Positions 24,057 through 36,155 of a stretch of DNA of 64,000 nucleotides are shown piece after piece. Source of the DNA: Epiperipatus broadwayi. Its lineage: Eukaryota > Onychophora > Udeonychophora > Euonychophora > Peripatidae. Position 1 is the stretch's first letter. Each line of letters opens with the position of its first letter. The notes beneath the pieces were generated by a model that was not told the origin of the DNA, made no database searches, and worked only from the letters and a program-made list of their open reading frames with translations. Where the stretch lies: the NCBI GenBank assembly GCA_028023455.1, contig JAQFVV010012537.1, forward strand, positions 2,416,001 through 2,480,000, in the 5' to 3' direction. The translations under genes were made by a program, and so were the position numbers.

Positions 24057-24632
24057 GATGATGATGATGATGATGATGTTTCAATGATAAACTTTATTTG
24101 TCTTAGAGAGTTAAAAGACTTTTACATAGCTTAGTGCAGTATTTACATGGGCAATCTATAATTATAGATTTACATATAAAAAAGTTGATTTCTTGGTTTA
24201 CACAGGATTGCAAGAATTTTAGCATACTCTGAATTAGTTACAAGAGTTTTACATAGTTTGTATTGATGTGGTTACATTGGCAATCCATAGATGTAGGTTT
24301 ACATATGTAAAAGTTGATTTATTGATTTACATGAGATAACAATAATTTTTTCATACTGTGGATTAGTTACACAGGTTTTACATGACATGGATTGCTGTGG
24401 TTATATAGGCAATTTGTTGTTTTAGGTTTATGTATGTGCAAGTTGATTTATTTATTTACACATGATTACTGGAATTTTTATATGCTGCGAATTAGTTATA
24501 AGGATTTGACATAGTCTGGATTGCCATGGATATATGAGCAATCTGTAGTTGTAGGTTTACACATATAAAAGTTGTTTTATTAATCTATACAATATTACAT
24601 AAATTTTTCATACTCTGGAATGCTGTACCTAC
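24057..24632 (-). repeat. 128-bp tandem array behind a (CAT)n tail
   Basis: After seven ATG units and 'tttcaatgataaactttatt', similar to the 3' boundary at 22520-22541, come at least four units of about 128 bp. They are phased by 'ttttacatag' or close variants at 24120, 24247, 24376 and about 24504. Each contains 'ggcaatct...gtaggtttacata...aagttgattta'. The matching tail suggests that this is the 3' UTR of a second minus-strand retroelement, with internal tandem repeats. Confidence 0.7.
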
Positions 24633-24871
24633 AGATGCAAACCAGGTTTATTTTTTATGTGATTGGGTTTCCTTGCTAACATAGGCGAGGGTCTAGCAAT
24701 TTCTATGGTAGTGTGGCAATTGTCTGAGAGGTCCACGTGTATGATGGCTTTGTCTCTATATTGTTTTCTGGTTAGGCTTAAATTTTGAGTACTTTTAGAG
24801 CATGAAAAACCAGAGCTCTTTAAAACTTGTTTGTGAAGAAATGGACTGTTACTGCTTTGGACTTGAAAACT
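24629..24871 (-). CDS. 81-codon open frame upstream of the tandem array, unidentified
   Basis: On the minus strand an open frame runs from a trinucleotide tract at about 24872 to TAG at 24629-24631. Its composition is protein-like and unlike the flanking A+T desert (for example LTRKQYRDKAIIHVDLSDNC, then IEIARPSPMLARKPNHIK). It lacks a start codon at its open end, so it is probably the C-terminus of a 5'-truncated retroelement protein whose 3' UTR is the 128-bp array. No motif was recognised. Confidence 0.38.
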   Translation of the reverse strand, partial: SFQVQSSNSPFLHKQVLKSSGFSCSKSTQNLSLTRKQYRDKAIIHVDLSDNCHTTIEIARPSPMLARKPNHIKNKPGLHL

Positions 24872-26329
24872 TTATTATTATTATCATCATCGTCGTCATT
24901 ATTATTATCTCAATTTCACTGATGAAAATAAATTTTGTACAGAAGAAAAAATTAATGGCTTAAAAAAGATGAATAATTATAAAGGAAAATTAAAAATAAT
25001 TTGGACATGTCTGAATTAATTAAACAAGAATGAGATATCTACTTACAAATTGAATGCAGAAGTTTTAGTTTGGATTATTGAATTTGATTTTTTATTATCT
25101 AGTCTTTCTTTTTCTTTTTATAATCAAGAATTCAATGCACCAAAATTAACGTATGAATATCCAACCTTTTTTCATGTGACAAAAGTTGGCCATTTCTATC
25201 ATAAATTATATATGTAATAACTTCCAACTTATTAAAAGCAATTTCTTATGCATTCTTTTTCTTGTTTGAATTTTTATTTTTAAAATAACCTTTTTATGGA
25301 TAATTACAATTTATTACAAAATACTACATATATATTGCTTATTAACGTATGAAAGTAAAATAAATATTGATTATTTTATTGCACGTAGAAGAATTGTAAT
25401 AAACTATCAAGTTTTTAAATACTATCCTACATAAATGCGTTCAATTACTTTTATTAACTTTACGTATTGATTTAGATGACATAGCTGATAAGGTATCTTT
25501 GATAAAGAAAGCAGTCAATATGTCTGACATAAATAACTACAAATTATTTTTTAATTAAATTTTAAATAATTTATTTCAAATACTTTGTGTTAATCTACTA
25601 TTGTACAATAAATTAATTTATAAACAGACCGAATTAAACATAAATATTTTCCTTTTTATTTTCTTTTATCTAGATGAAATGGCGTCAGACGCAAATTCAA
25701 TTTAATATTTTAATTATTATTAACATTTGCATAACACTAAGATAATTCTGCGTAAGACTCATTTGTAATGAAAAAATATTAATTGAAGTAAAAATTAATG
25801 AAGTAAATATATTTTACTTATTGAAAACTAACTAAATTATATTTTTAAAAAACTGAATACCAAGATATATAATGAATGCTAATCAGTAAACTTTTATTGT
25901 TTAGAAATGCTTCTTAAATTTTTTTAAAATATTATTTTCAACAAGATTTGAAATTCTTTATGATTTCTTTTAAGTAATTGCCATATATAGCAGTTCACAA
26001 ACCACTAAACAGCACATGACATGAGATGTAGAGGGGTGGGTTTCATATTCTGATCTTAAATTTTGGTCAATCTATATGCCATATATTTACACGTACACAC
26101 ACATTCTCGCAAAAACTTATTTAATTTTAAACCATAATGAATATAAATAATTCGAATTAAACAGCAGTTTCAGATCATAGCGACTTTATAATCAAAAACA
26201 TAGACAAAACAAGTAATTAAAAAGGTCATCCCTCCTTCCCCATCGATGTATTAAAATTTCCAGATAGAACAAGCGTAATATAGAGCCAACAGCAGAAGAG
26301 ATAAAATAATGTAATCTAAAAGTATATAA
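24872..26329. other. A+T-rich spacer with a short exon-like site
   Basis: Trinucleotide repeats lie at 24872-24907. Most of the rest is featureless. One G+C patch, 25674-25705, follows a strong acceptor tract (ttcttttatctag) and gives a short frame ending TAA. It is too short to call a gene. Confidence 0.35.
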
Positions 26330-26460
26330 TTACCATTATCAATCTCTTGCAGAAAGATTTTTCCAAGTTTATTCCAGGTTCTCTGACCCATAATTTCTCT
26401 TTTTAACACAATCCAACTTCCTTATCCATTCACCTCCCATTTGGTTTGTTTCAGTGTCTT
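26330..26460 (-). mobile_element. RTE-type LINE 3' tail fragment
   Basis: On the minus strand the reading aligns with the end of the RTE at 3480-3560. It has a lysine/arginine-rich stretch, then 'W.KLGKIFLQEIDNG' against 'WVELGEIF.LQWIDNG'. Several frames are broken. It belongs to a diverged subfamily. Confidence 0.4.
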
Positions 26461-27374
26461 TTGCAATGATTTGGGAGTCAATTTAGAATTTTAATATATA
26501 TATAAACAGAGACACTGAGAAAATAAGATTGTTGCTGAGAATAAACAAATGGCTTTACTGCTCAAGAGTTCATAAAAACTTAACCCCCCCCCCCCAATGA
26601 CAGCACTGGTACAATCCATAAACCAAAATCTACTTTTCTACTATTGCACTAAAACATGTATGGCTGTATCAAGAATGGTTTGAAGTTTCAAATAATATAT
26701 TTCATTTTTGATTCTATTACATATAACTGTGGCAAAATATTAATTGAGATTACAAAGTGCTAAGAATATCACAACTTCAACTATTGGAAAATTTAATTTT
26801 TAAGATATTCCATAATCTGAATATTAATACCAATTTTTGAGATACAAAAATGGCTCGAGTTTATAGTATTGGAATACTTGATAGACTGAAGTATAAATAA
26901 TTTCATTTACTTTAAAGTGGGTTTAATAACCTAGGAGAAAGTGGAAAGATGTACAAACTTGAATAAAAGAAATGGAGAGAACAGATCAGTAAAACAATGT
27001 TAAGAATAGATAGCGCTAAAATTTCACAGACTAGTAAAGCAGATTTAATTTAATATATTTTTTTAATGGGCATATAATTTTTTTAAGGCTTATCAAATAT
27101 GTAATGCTAAGAATATACATTTATTTATGGAACAAATAAATCCAAATACATTATTAAGATAATTCACAAGTTAGATTCCCAAGAAATCATTTAAAAGAAT
27201 TTGAAAATAATATTCACTTTTTATCTGATAAAATAGATTAGCACTGATATAATAAAAGATGTGCATTATTCACAAGTTTATTTAAATGATTCATTTGAAT
27301 TTGTGAATTATCTTAGTCATGTATTCAGACATTTGTTCTATAAATAGGTTTATTTCATTTAATATATATTTAAC

Positions 27375-27727
27375 CCATGACAAATATAATTGAAATAAAC
27401 TCTTTGTTTTACTTCACATTCGAGTGGTAAGTTTTAATTGCGCTTTATGCAAAAAAGTGAAGCTTAATATTATTGGAAAAAAATTATAAGCCTTAGTACT
27501 TTTGGGAAACTTAGGTCTCCATATTCATAGCCTATCTTGGGAGTGTCGACTTACATCAAGATTTTAAGTGAAGTTTGGCAGTAATTTAGCCAACATTCCC
27601 AAGATAGGCTATGAATATGGAGACCTAAGTTCCCCAAAAGCGCTAAGCCTTATAATTTTTTTCTAATAATACTAAGCTTCACTTTTTTGTGTGTAAAGCA
27701 CAATTAAAACTTACCATGACAAATATA
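27375..27727. mobile_element. Family H hairpin element with 14-bp target duplication
   Basis: Two arms of about 120 bp (27428-27545 and about 27590-27712) are near-perfect complements. 'ggtctccatattcatagcct' at 27513-27532 faces 'aggctatgaatatggagacc' at 27605-27624, and 'aaaaagtgaagctta' faces 'taagcttcacttttt'. The element has about 40 unpaired bases at its left end. Perfect repeats CCATGACAAATATA at 27375-27388 and 27714-27727 flank it. A diverged single arm lies at about 32425-32480. There is no open frame. Confidence 0.75.
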
Positions 27728-28112
27728 GTAAGTAATAGACTAATATAAACATCATTTAGGTTAGTATCAAATATTTTGTAATATATTTCCAATATTTTTA
27801 ATGAAATGTAATGAATTGGAAGATCTGGAAAATAACTGACATCTAATTTGAGAAGAAAATTCAAAAGATATCAGAGGTATGATTATGCTAAAATCAGTTA
27901 AAAATGGATTAATAAGTAAAAATTTCCAGCTATTAAGAGGTAGATAAACCAATAAAAATGAAATGAATGCCAATTAAGAAATCTCAAAAGTAAATCCTAT
28001 AATTATCAATAATAAAAACAGTACATATACAAATTCTTGCATTACTTTTATTTACATTTGATATCTAAATTAATAGCCTTAATCTACTTTTCACTCCACA
28101 GCGTTCTCTTCT

Positions 28113-28232
28113 CTAAGCATCCTTATAACCAATTGACATGTTATGCTCAATCTTCTCACAGTATGAAACAACTCTGTGGATAAGATTAGCTTCACCATCT
28201 GTAGTCCAGTGATTTCTCAGGCTTACATAGAT
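28113..28232 (-). CDS. Exon-like island, unidentified
   Basis: On the minus strand a frame with protein-like composition (SLRNHWTTDGEANLIHRVVS, then YCEKIEHNMSIGYKDA) ends at TAG 28113-28115. The patch is richer in G+C than its flanks. A weak AG lies at 28216-28217. A relic of a mobile-element protein is an equally good explanation. Confidence 0.25.
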   Translation of the reverse strand: MYVSLRNHWTTDGEANLIHRVVSYCEKIEHNMSIGYKDA

Positions 28233-29290
28233 AATTATAGAGAATAATATTATTGAAAGGATTCTGCTGTTAATACCTAAAAGTTCCAGAAGGTATTCCT
28301 CATTTTAAAAGTAAAGTAAATGGTCTTTAAGTAAGAAGTATTGGCATGTAATCAATGCAGGTGATTCTTGGAAAAATTCATGGTTAATGAAAAGAACCAC
28401 TAGGTGAGATGCTTGCTGTTAAATTGGCTTTGAATAAAAAATGGTTTATCTATTAGATTTATAAACAGGGTTGATAAAACAATGGCTGTAATTTCTGCCT
28501 CAGTTAAGATTAATATGTTAATGACAAATTGCTAATAAAGTATTTTGATTGTATTAATATGAAGTCTGAGTTATTTATTTTGTCAGGTATTAGTTAATTT
28601 GCCAAGACTTAGAACTGGTATTAGAAGTTTTTGTATGCCACTAGGCATAATTGGATATCATTTGCATATTAATAGAGTTTTAAAGTTGTTGACACTATGA
28701 TATTGTTAAAAGATAAATTTACAAGTGTAAACAAATTAATTTATAAAAGTATTAAATAATGCTGTGTAAACAATTGAAAAATACAGAAATATCACTATCA
28801 TTGATTAATTCATTATGTATTATGTGAAATCTAAAAACCAATGTAGATGTTAAATGGGGGTCAAAGGTGACTGGGATCAAACTAAAATAGAAAATATAAA
28901 GAGCAGAGTGTTAAATAAGTAATATTTTTATTGACTTAAATGGATGATTATTAAATGAGTATATAAAAACAGGCAAAACTTTATTGGCTTAAATGAGTAT
29001 ATATATAATAAGCCTGATATTGCACAAAGCTAATTGGTTTATAAATGTAAATCATGATTACTGCCAAAGTCCACTGAAAGTGTGAATATACAATATGTTA
29101 TCAAGGTAGCCTATAATAGTAATAAATACAGGTGATAACAGGTGAAATCTACCTAAATCACAAATCTATAATCTGGTGTCAAGGCAACCTTCATAGGTAA
29201 AAGATGGACTTCATCTTTTATATACATGGTTGTGATAGGATTCAATTGTCATCATGTGATATATAAAAATCATCAAGCATAAAGTTCATA
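28233..29290. other. A+T-rich spacer, nothing recognised
   Basis: Repeated short phrases such as 'actttattggctta' and 'aaatgagtata' near 28930-29000 suggest minor local duplication. No gene is supported. Confidence 0.35.
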
Positions 29291-30260
29291 AAAAGTTTGA
29301 GTGCTGAGAATTCCAGACCTGAAATCTATCCCCCCAAAAAAAACCAAGCTCCAGAATCTGAGACTCTACCACTGTAATAAATCTTTCAGGATCTTATTAG
29401 GTAAATGGATTAGTAATGCAGCAGATATAAAAGGACTCAAGATAATATTCTATTTCAAGGCTGAATGGGAAATCACTAGCTTTAGCCCAACTTTTGATAA
29501 TTGAAGTTTTGTCATACAGATAATTATTTTTTTATATAATTTTATTGCATTCATCACAGGATCAAACATTATCCTATGGTGTAATGTGACCCCAACCTGG
29601 CACCCAAAGAACTAAGAATCCTGTACATTGATAATGATAGTGACTACTATTGATCTTAGGAAAAATTTAAGACTAGAGATTTGTCACTGAATGGGTTGAT
29701 TTCAATTAAGACTAACATTACATATATTATTAAGATTTTAATATCTGCATGTGGGATTTAAAATCTTTAATAATATTTATAATCTTGCAATTTTAACAGC
29801 ATTACATTAATAGATTTTCCAGTCAAGTTAGACTGAATCTATTATCGTACTTACATTTTTATTTATAAAGCATATTAGAGTTCATTATTTTAATAATTTT
29901 TTCACATTTTATTGCATCTCTTTAGAAAGAATTATTTTACTTTAAACCAAATGGTTTTATTACTCGGGACTTTTTATACGAAATTCAAGTATCAGAAATG
30001 TTAGACCTGGAATTGATTTGAGGATCTTAAGCTCTGGAATCTACTAATGCATCAAACCTTGCAGAGCAAAAATAAGAGTGCCAGAAATACCAGAACTGGA
30101 ACTGATTTGAAGACCTTAAGATCCAGAGTCTGGTATTAGAGCAAATCTATGGAAATTTGAATGCTGGAAGTATCAAAACTGTAATCAATCTGAGGTCCTT
30201 AGTTATAAAATCTGCTACTGTATCAACTTCACTAAACCATTCAGAGCAAAAATATAAATA
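29291..30260 (+). repeat. Diverged 85-100 bp repeat units (family E)
   Basis: From about 29985 to 30240 three adjacent units share the order 'a.tgc.agaaat', 'ccagaactggaactgatttg', 'agaccttaagatccagagtc'. A similar unit is at 29300-29370 and the lead-in phrase 'atggctttactgctcaagag' at about 26550. Another relative is at about 31815-32140. This looks like an old minisatellite or the body of a repeat element. Confidence 0.5.
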
Positions 30261-30421
30261 AATGGCTTTGGCACAGTGACAAATGATTTGGGTGTGAACT
30301 GTCATGATTCACTTGACCTTAATGCAATATTACATGTGTCAAGTTTATTGAGAAGAATTCAGCTGTCATTAGATTTATCATAATTTTCAATTAGAGATAA
30401 ATAGAAGTGAATTGTTTTAAA

Positions 30422-30715
30422 CTATTGGAGAGCTGGATTTAGTGTAGCCATATTGAAATTAATAAAAAATGAATCCTTCCTATAAAAATAAATGCAACCA
30501 CTATGATACCTTTGAGAATTTTGACCCCCAAATTGGTAATTCAAGGTAAAAAAAAACACAATTACAAAGACAATATTGGGGGGAAGTCGTAACATAATGA
30601 AAAGTAAATCTACTTCCGAGTTGTAAAATATCTTAAGTATAATAGCAAAACAAAAAATTAAAAATTGAACACAGTATCCAAATAAAAAAGTAATTTTATT
30701 TAATGAAGCAACCAA
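30422..30715 (-). other. 97-codon open frame of doubtful status
   Basis: A minus-strand frame with a hydrophobic first half and a more mixed middle (QFGGQNSQRYHSGCIYFYRK). On the opposite strand a donor-like GTAAAA follows 'ggtaattcaag' (30545). No family was recognised. A random open frame in biased DNA is likely. Confidence 0.15.
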
Positions 30716-31189
30716 AAAAAAAAAGTAAGTAAATAAAATGTAGAATTTAAACGTAATTTTGAAACGAATCGCATTGTGCTTTCAATACTAAACCTGTTGC
30801 AAATGACAATTATTAATCTTGTACCTATTAATAGCTAGATACCATTACGGACTAAAGTTGATGGCTAGTTAGAAGACTATGCAAAAAAAAAAAAAAAATT
30901 GCGTGGAAATTTTTAACTTCCTTAAAAAAAACCTTTAGTTTTATTTGGATTTGAACTTCAATTATTAACATAGTAAGCTACATATTAATAATGGCAAAAG
31001 ACCCTTCAATATATATATATATATTAATATTTTTTTAATGACTAATATTGTAAAATAAGTGAAATTATATATACCGAAATTGATTTAAAATATATAAGTA
31101 CAGATTTAAAAAATTATAATAATCAGTTAAAAGTCAGATTTATTATGTAACTTTTAATATTTATTTTTATTAAGTTAAGATATATCAAA

Positions 31190-31530
31190 TGTTGAATCAA
31201 CAAGAGCTTTGAGCATTCCATCCTCGGATTATTACTGAAATGGATGGCAGAAGGTTGGAGAGTGGAGAAGCTCCACTAAAGTTTAAAGATTTGCTATTGT
31301 ACTATAAACTGAGTACTGATTATATATGTGTGTGTGGGAGATGGTAATGTGGACCAACTGATAACTGCTGGTTCGGTACCAAATACAAATATTGGAGATC
31401 ATTTATCTTTTTCACGTGTATGTGGCCACATGTATCAGTTGTATAAGATGGATTGGTTGGGTGTAGAGAGCTTGATAGTTCGAGTTCAAGTTCCTTATAA
31501 TTATACTAAATTTATTATAGATAATATACA
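31190..31530 (+). repeat. Family B single unit
   Basis: One plus-oriented unit, without a partner arm. It carries 'caagagctttgagcattcca' at 31199-31218, 'gtactgatt', 'caactgataactgctggttc', 'ggagatcatttatctttttc', 'catgtatcagttgtataaga', then 'gttcgagttcaagttcctta'. The last contains a tRNA-type B box. The 93-codon frame at 31328-31609 overlaps it and is not a gene. Confidence 0.65.
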
Positions 31531-31814
31531 TATATTTAAATATTATAAGTTTAAAAACAAATTAAAAGAATGTAAATATTGTAAAAAATCAAATCAGATA
31601 TTTATATAGGGAAAATAATGAATTGAGACAAAAATTAGGGCTATTCAGTATTGGGTATAAAATTTTGGTTGATCAATAAATAAATTAAGCAGTTATATTG
31701 AGTTTGAATTCTTATCAATCATTGTGCCAAGAGTGGTTCCATTCTCAATTTATTACCATGTTTTTTTTTAATCTTTAAAAAGTCAAAATAAATAATCTAA
31801 TAGTTTTAGTACTC

Positions 31815-32160
31815 GTACTTTGAGAGTTCATAAGGAAGTTTGAGTGCTAGAAAATATTAGAATTGGGCACAGTTGGACAACCTCTAGAGACTAGCGCAAA
31901 CTATATGTGGGTAAAATAAATAAATGGTTTGTTTACTTAAGAGTTTGTAAAAAAATTGAGAATTTAAACCAATAGAGCTGGGATGTGATCTATGATTGTT
32001 GTGCTCCAAAGGCTGCTAATATAATACTAAACCTAACTTTGCTAATAAACAATAATTGAATGATTTTATTGCTCAGGAATTGAGCATTGAAAATGACGGA
32101 GCAGGAAGAATTTATGAAGCTCCAAAGGTGCCACCCTGGCCCTGCACCAAATAATGCATC
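31815..32160 (+). repeat. Family E repeat, diverged
   Basis: It contains 'gagagttcataaggaagttt', 'gagtgctagaaa' and a second unit around 32055-32130 ('ttattgctcaggaattgag', 'gaagctccaaag'). It is related to the units near 29.3-30.2 kb. Confidence 0.35.
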
Positions 32161-32965
32161 AAATATAATTAGTATTCCTTTTTAAGATCATTTTAGTTTT
32201 TGAATCTTTTCTCCCTCTGTTTTTATTATCATCTTTTACACTTTCCTTTAACATTTCTCTTATTATTTTCAGTTTCTCATACTAGAATACTATTAATGTG
32301 AACACCTATTATTGGAAAACTTTTATTCTCAATCAAAATTTCTAGAATAATATTTAACTTTTTATAATAATAGCATATAAAAGCGAATTAAACAGCCGAA
32401 GAAGAAGCTATAAACAATTAAATCAAATCAATTTAGGCCTAGTACTTTCGAGGTTTTCCCTCATATTAATAGCCAAAATAATTTATACACCATTTCTAAT
32501 AAATAAATAAATTTGTGCACAGATTTACAAACAAAAAGCATTATCCCTATATAATTAATAAACCTAATTGTCGTGAGCTTCCTGCTTTTTTCTATCTTAG
32601 CAGAGTTTGAATTTTCAATGAAAGAGTAAAAAATTATTTTTAAAATACTGAATAATTCACAAATATAAAAAAGCACTAGAACTAGGGATTTTGGATTAAT
32701 TCCATTTAATATGTATGTTCAATCCAATTGGATTTTTTTAAAAATTTTAAATATCTTATTTTAGATATTTTTTTCCAAGCTTTATACTTCAAAATATTTA
32801 TTTCCAAGCTTTATAGTTCAAAATTCTAAGTCACTGCACCTTTTTCAGCTCTATAATCAGGCTTTAGTAAAACTATTTGACAAGTTACTTTGTTAATTCG
32901 ATTTTAATAGCCAAGTTATATAGTTATCACAATTTTTATACCAGTGAAATAACTCTAAATAAACA

Positions 32966-33745
32966 GGAGTGACTCTGTTTATATAATAGTGCCATCTAGT
33001 GCAAGCTATAGTAATAAATGGATGCTACAAAGCTTGTGCATCAAAATCCCAATCTCTTGCTCATTCATTCAATATTCCAAAACTAGTTTCTTGATTATGA
33101 CTTTTGTCAGTAAGAAGCCTTGGATCTGAGAGCACCACACTTAGATCTTTGCCTCTAATCACCTCTCCAGCAGTCATTTTTTATCTTTTTAGTTAACTAT
33201 ACAACTATACAAACTGAAAATACAGCAATGCTTTCTATCCAAGTTCAGATCTTTGTGGCTAAACACACAGATCTGAACTCAGTTCAGTATTTGTATGTTT
33301 TTGATGTTTTGATTCTTTAAATACCATAGTTACCATAACAATTTGGTTAAGATTAGTATTAACCAATAAAACTTTACATGACTACACTGAGTGGCACAAC
33401 TATATGAAGAGTTTTGCCTGTTTTGATCATTTCTTATGCTTACACAATTATAATATAAAAATACTTCCTAGATTAAAGCAACAGCTTTATATTTAATTAA
33501 AAAGGTAAAATGTGGCTTCTAGAGGAGTGCATTAGATCCAATGACCTAGGTGCACTGCTCTAAAAAATTCAAGGTTTCTCAGTGATAAAAGCCATAAGTT
33601 AGGTATGGATTTTGATACACAAGTCTTACTATAGCTTTCACTAGGTGATACTAATGTATAAAAGAGAATTGCAACTGTTTTAACAGTTTGTGTAAGCATA
33701 AGAAATAGTGATCAGCTGATGTTTTAGTGATTTAACTTTCTAAAC
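32966..33745. mobile_element. Family A foldback element, copy 3 (long, diverged)
   Basis: The left arm begins near 'agtgccatctagtgcaagct' (32989-33008). The right arm appears in two places, around 33380-33410 ('gagtggcacaactatatgaa') and 33540-33660. The family tail 'tgtaagcataagaaatagtg' then 'ctgatgttttagtg' lies at about 33690-33730. The extra length suggests a nested or duplicated copy. The flanks 'taactctaaataaac' and 'taactttctaaac' are only a weak candidate duplication. Confidence 0.6.
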
Positions 33746-33918
33746 GTAGTGTTTAAAACCAAAATATTCTATGAGACCTTTCATTTTTTTCTCCAACTTC
33801 CCCTTTTTCTTTTATTTAGCTTACAAATTTTGTGTTTTTGGCAGTTAAGTATTTAAAATATAAAGAAGCCGTAGTTTGTGTTGAACTTCTCAGACAAAAT
33901 ACAATCCTAATCTAAGTT

Positions 33919-34125
33919 GAAAATACTGAAATACAAGTATAGTATATATACTTAAGCTAGATGTAATTAAATGGCATTTGACAGACTTTCAAACTCCCCA
34001 CAGTCATTCACTATCAAATGTAACTGATGCATATGATCATGCACATGTGAAGAAAATAAATGATCTCCAATACATGTATTAGATGCTGAACCAGCCCTCG
34101 TCATTTGGTTTAGATCATATCCCAT

Positions 34126-34194
<69 letters not shown>

Positions 34195-35225
34195 TGCTCA
34201 GTTTATATTAAGATAGCAAATGTACACACTTTACTGGATAGGTTTCAATCCTCTCCACTCTCCAACACTCCAGTCATCCATATCACTGAAAATATGATGA
34301 TGAAATCCTCAAATCCCTTGTTGATGCCAATATTAGTCATACTTATGTTGACCTTAAAGCAATCTGATCTCTCATATATAGGACCTTAATATGTCTATCT
34401 AAATACACAGATGAGGGATGGACAAAATACAGGTTAAATATCAAATATTGAAATACAAATTAGTATATATACTTAAGCTACATATAATTAAAAGGATTTG
34501 AACTCAGACTTTCAAGATCCCCACAGATATCCATTCTATCTAATATAACTGATACACATGACCACATAAATGTGATGAAGATAAATGATCTACGATATAG
34601 CGATGAGTGCTGGTTCATCATGAAATACATATATTGGAGATCATTTACCTTTTTCACATGTATGTGGTCATGTGTATCAGTTATATTGGAAAGAGTGGAT
34701 GACTGTGGGGAGCTTGAAAGTCTGGGTTCAAATTCTTTTAATTACATCTAGCTTAAGTATATATACTATACTTGCATTTCAACATTACATACTCGGCCTA
34801 TATTCTGTGAAACTCTCTTCTGTGAATTTGAATTGACATATTAAAGTATTACATATGAGAGGTCAGATTGACTTAAGGTCAACATGGTTACAACTATAAA
34901 ATTGGCATCAACAAAGGCTTTGAGCATTTCATTATCTAATTTTAAATGACATAAATGGCTGAAGAGTTGGAAGGTAGAGAGGATTGAAGCCTGTCCATTA
35001 AAGGGTGTAGATTTACTATCTTAATATAAACCACATACTGATTGTATATATGTGTGGGAGTTGATGATCTGGACCAACTAATGATTCTAGTACTGTATGA
35101 AATACACATATTGGAGATTTTTTATCCCTTTCACATGTATGTGGTCATGTGCATTGGTTACATTAGAAAGAGTGGATGATTGTGGAGAGTTTGAAAGTCT
35201 ATTACATCTAATTTCATAAATTCTA
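33919..35225. mobile_element. Family B composite palindrome, copy 2
   Basis: It has the same four-unit order as 12258-13530. An inner perfect end pair is visible: 'agtatatatacttaagctag' (33941-33960) versus 'ctagcttaagtatatatact' (34748-34767), extending to 'tgcaagtatag' outside and 'atgtaattaaa' inside. A third, direct copy of that end lies at 34461-34490. The outer plus unit (34800-35215) mirrors the outer minus unit (33960-34430). Each unit ends in a tRNA B-box-like 'agtctgagttcaaat'. An (AC)n(AT)n microsatellite interrupts the left unit. Confidence 0.72.
34123..34191 (+). repeat. (AC)n(AT)n microsatellite inside family B
   Basis: A run of (AC) units to about 34148, then (AT) units to about 34191. 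The same position in other B units holds a short 'acacatatatac', so the microsatellite expanded within the element. Confidence 0.9.
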
Positions 35226-35854
35226 AATAAAAGAACAATTATAAAATGTCCCAACATAAAAAGCTAGGTTTGTATGAATATTTAATTCAGTAATATTAAA
35301 TTAATAGATAAATGCAAATTTGACTCAGATATTTAACTTATAATACAGTTTAAAACAAATTTTTTATCCAAAGTCTGACAAAAAATCATAACTTAGATCA
35401 GGACTGGCTTGTAGCATCTCTAGATCTCAGTTGATACATTTAGCTGTAATGCAACTGGATGTTAATGCAAATCCAATGCTTCTTTCTTCTCAGTGGTCCT
35501 TTTTACTTGTCTCATTAGCCTCTCTTTTTGATTATAGCTTAATCCCTTTTTAAGTGTTCTCCATCTCATTCTCAGAGTTATCTCAATCTACAGAGAATAT
35601 CTTCACTTGTTAATTTCATCTTTCTATATTGAAAGCAACAAACTATTATTATTATTTAATTTTTCTTTTCTTTATAAACTATATTTTAATCCAAAAACTT
35701 TAATTATATGTTTTAAATTATACTTTTTTTAAATCTTTAGTTATTCTAATTATTATAAACTTACTTAGTACATATTAGTTTATATACAAAATATGCAATA
35801 TTTAGTTTATGAATCTCAACATTTAGCAGAAAAACAATTCGGAAAGTTTAAACT
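35226..35854. other. A+T-rich spacer with minus-strand coding-like remnant
   Basis: Around 35440-35585 the minus strand reads LRMRWRTLKKGLSYNQKERL and continues into a lysine/glutamate-rich piece before a stop. It is probably a transposon protein remnant; I cannot assign it. Confidence 0.25.
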
Positions 35855-36155
35855 AATCAATGAAGTATGGAGAGGATTTCCTTAAAAGAGATTGTAAATG
35901 AAATATATCAATGAGAAAACCAACAGATATCAATGACTTCATTGAAAGAATTAAACAACTGAAGTGAAGATAAGTTGAACATATTTCTAGAAAAAAAAAA
36001 AATTTTAGGTCTCAAGAGATTATAAAAGACCTAGAGAAAGACCATGTTGTGAGATGGACATCTGGAATAAGATCATTTGTTGATGTGATATTGATTACTC
36101 TTGGATATACCCTCATCCTGCATTGTATCAATAATGATTTAAAATGATGAATACA
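35855..36155 (+). mobile_element. RTE-type LINE 3' fragment, heavily decayed
   Basis: In order, it retains 'gaagtatggagagga' (the QRSMER block), 'atatcaatgacttcattgaa' (the D-I-I-E-R-I region), 'gattataaaagacctagaga', 'gtgagatgga' and 'catcctgcattg'. All have counterparts in the RTE copies at 3.2 and 59.5 kb. It ends near 'tgatttaaaatgatga'. All frames are broken. Confidence 0.65.

Noticed and set aside
24120-24632. CRISPR-like array
   Set aside because: The 128-bp units are tandem and diverged, with no repeat/spacer alternation, and the genome is eukaryotic.
31328-31609. 93-codon frame
   Set aside because: It lies across a family B unit and its A+T-rich flank.
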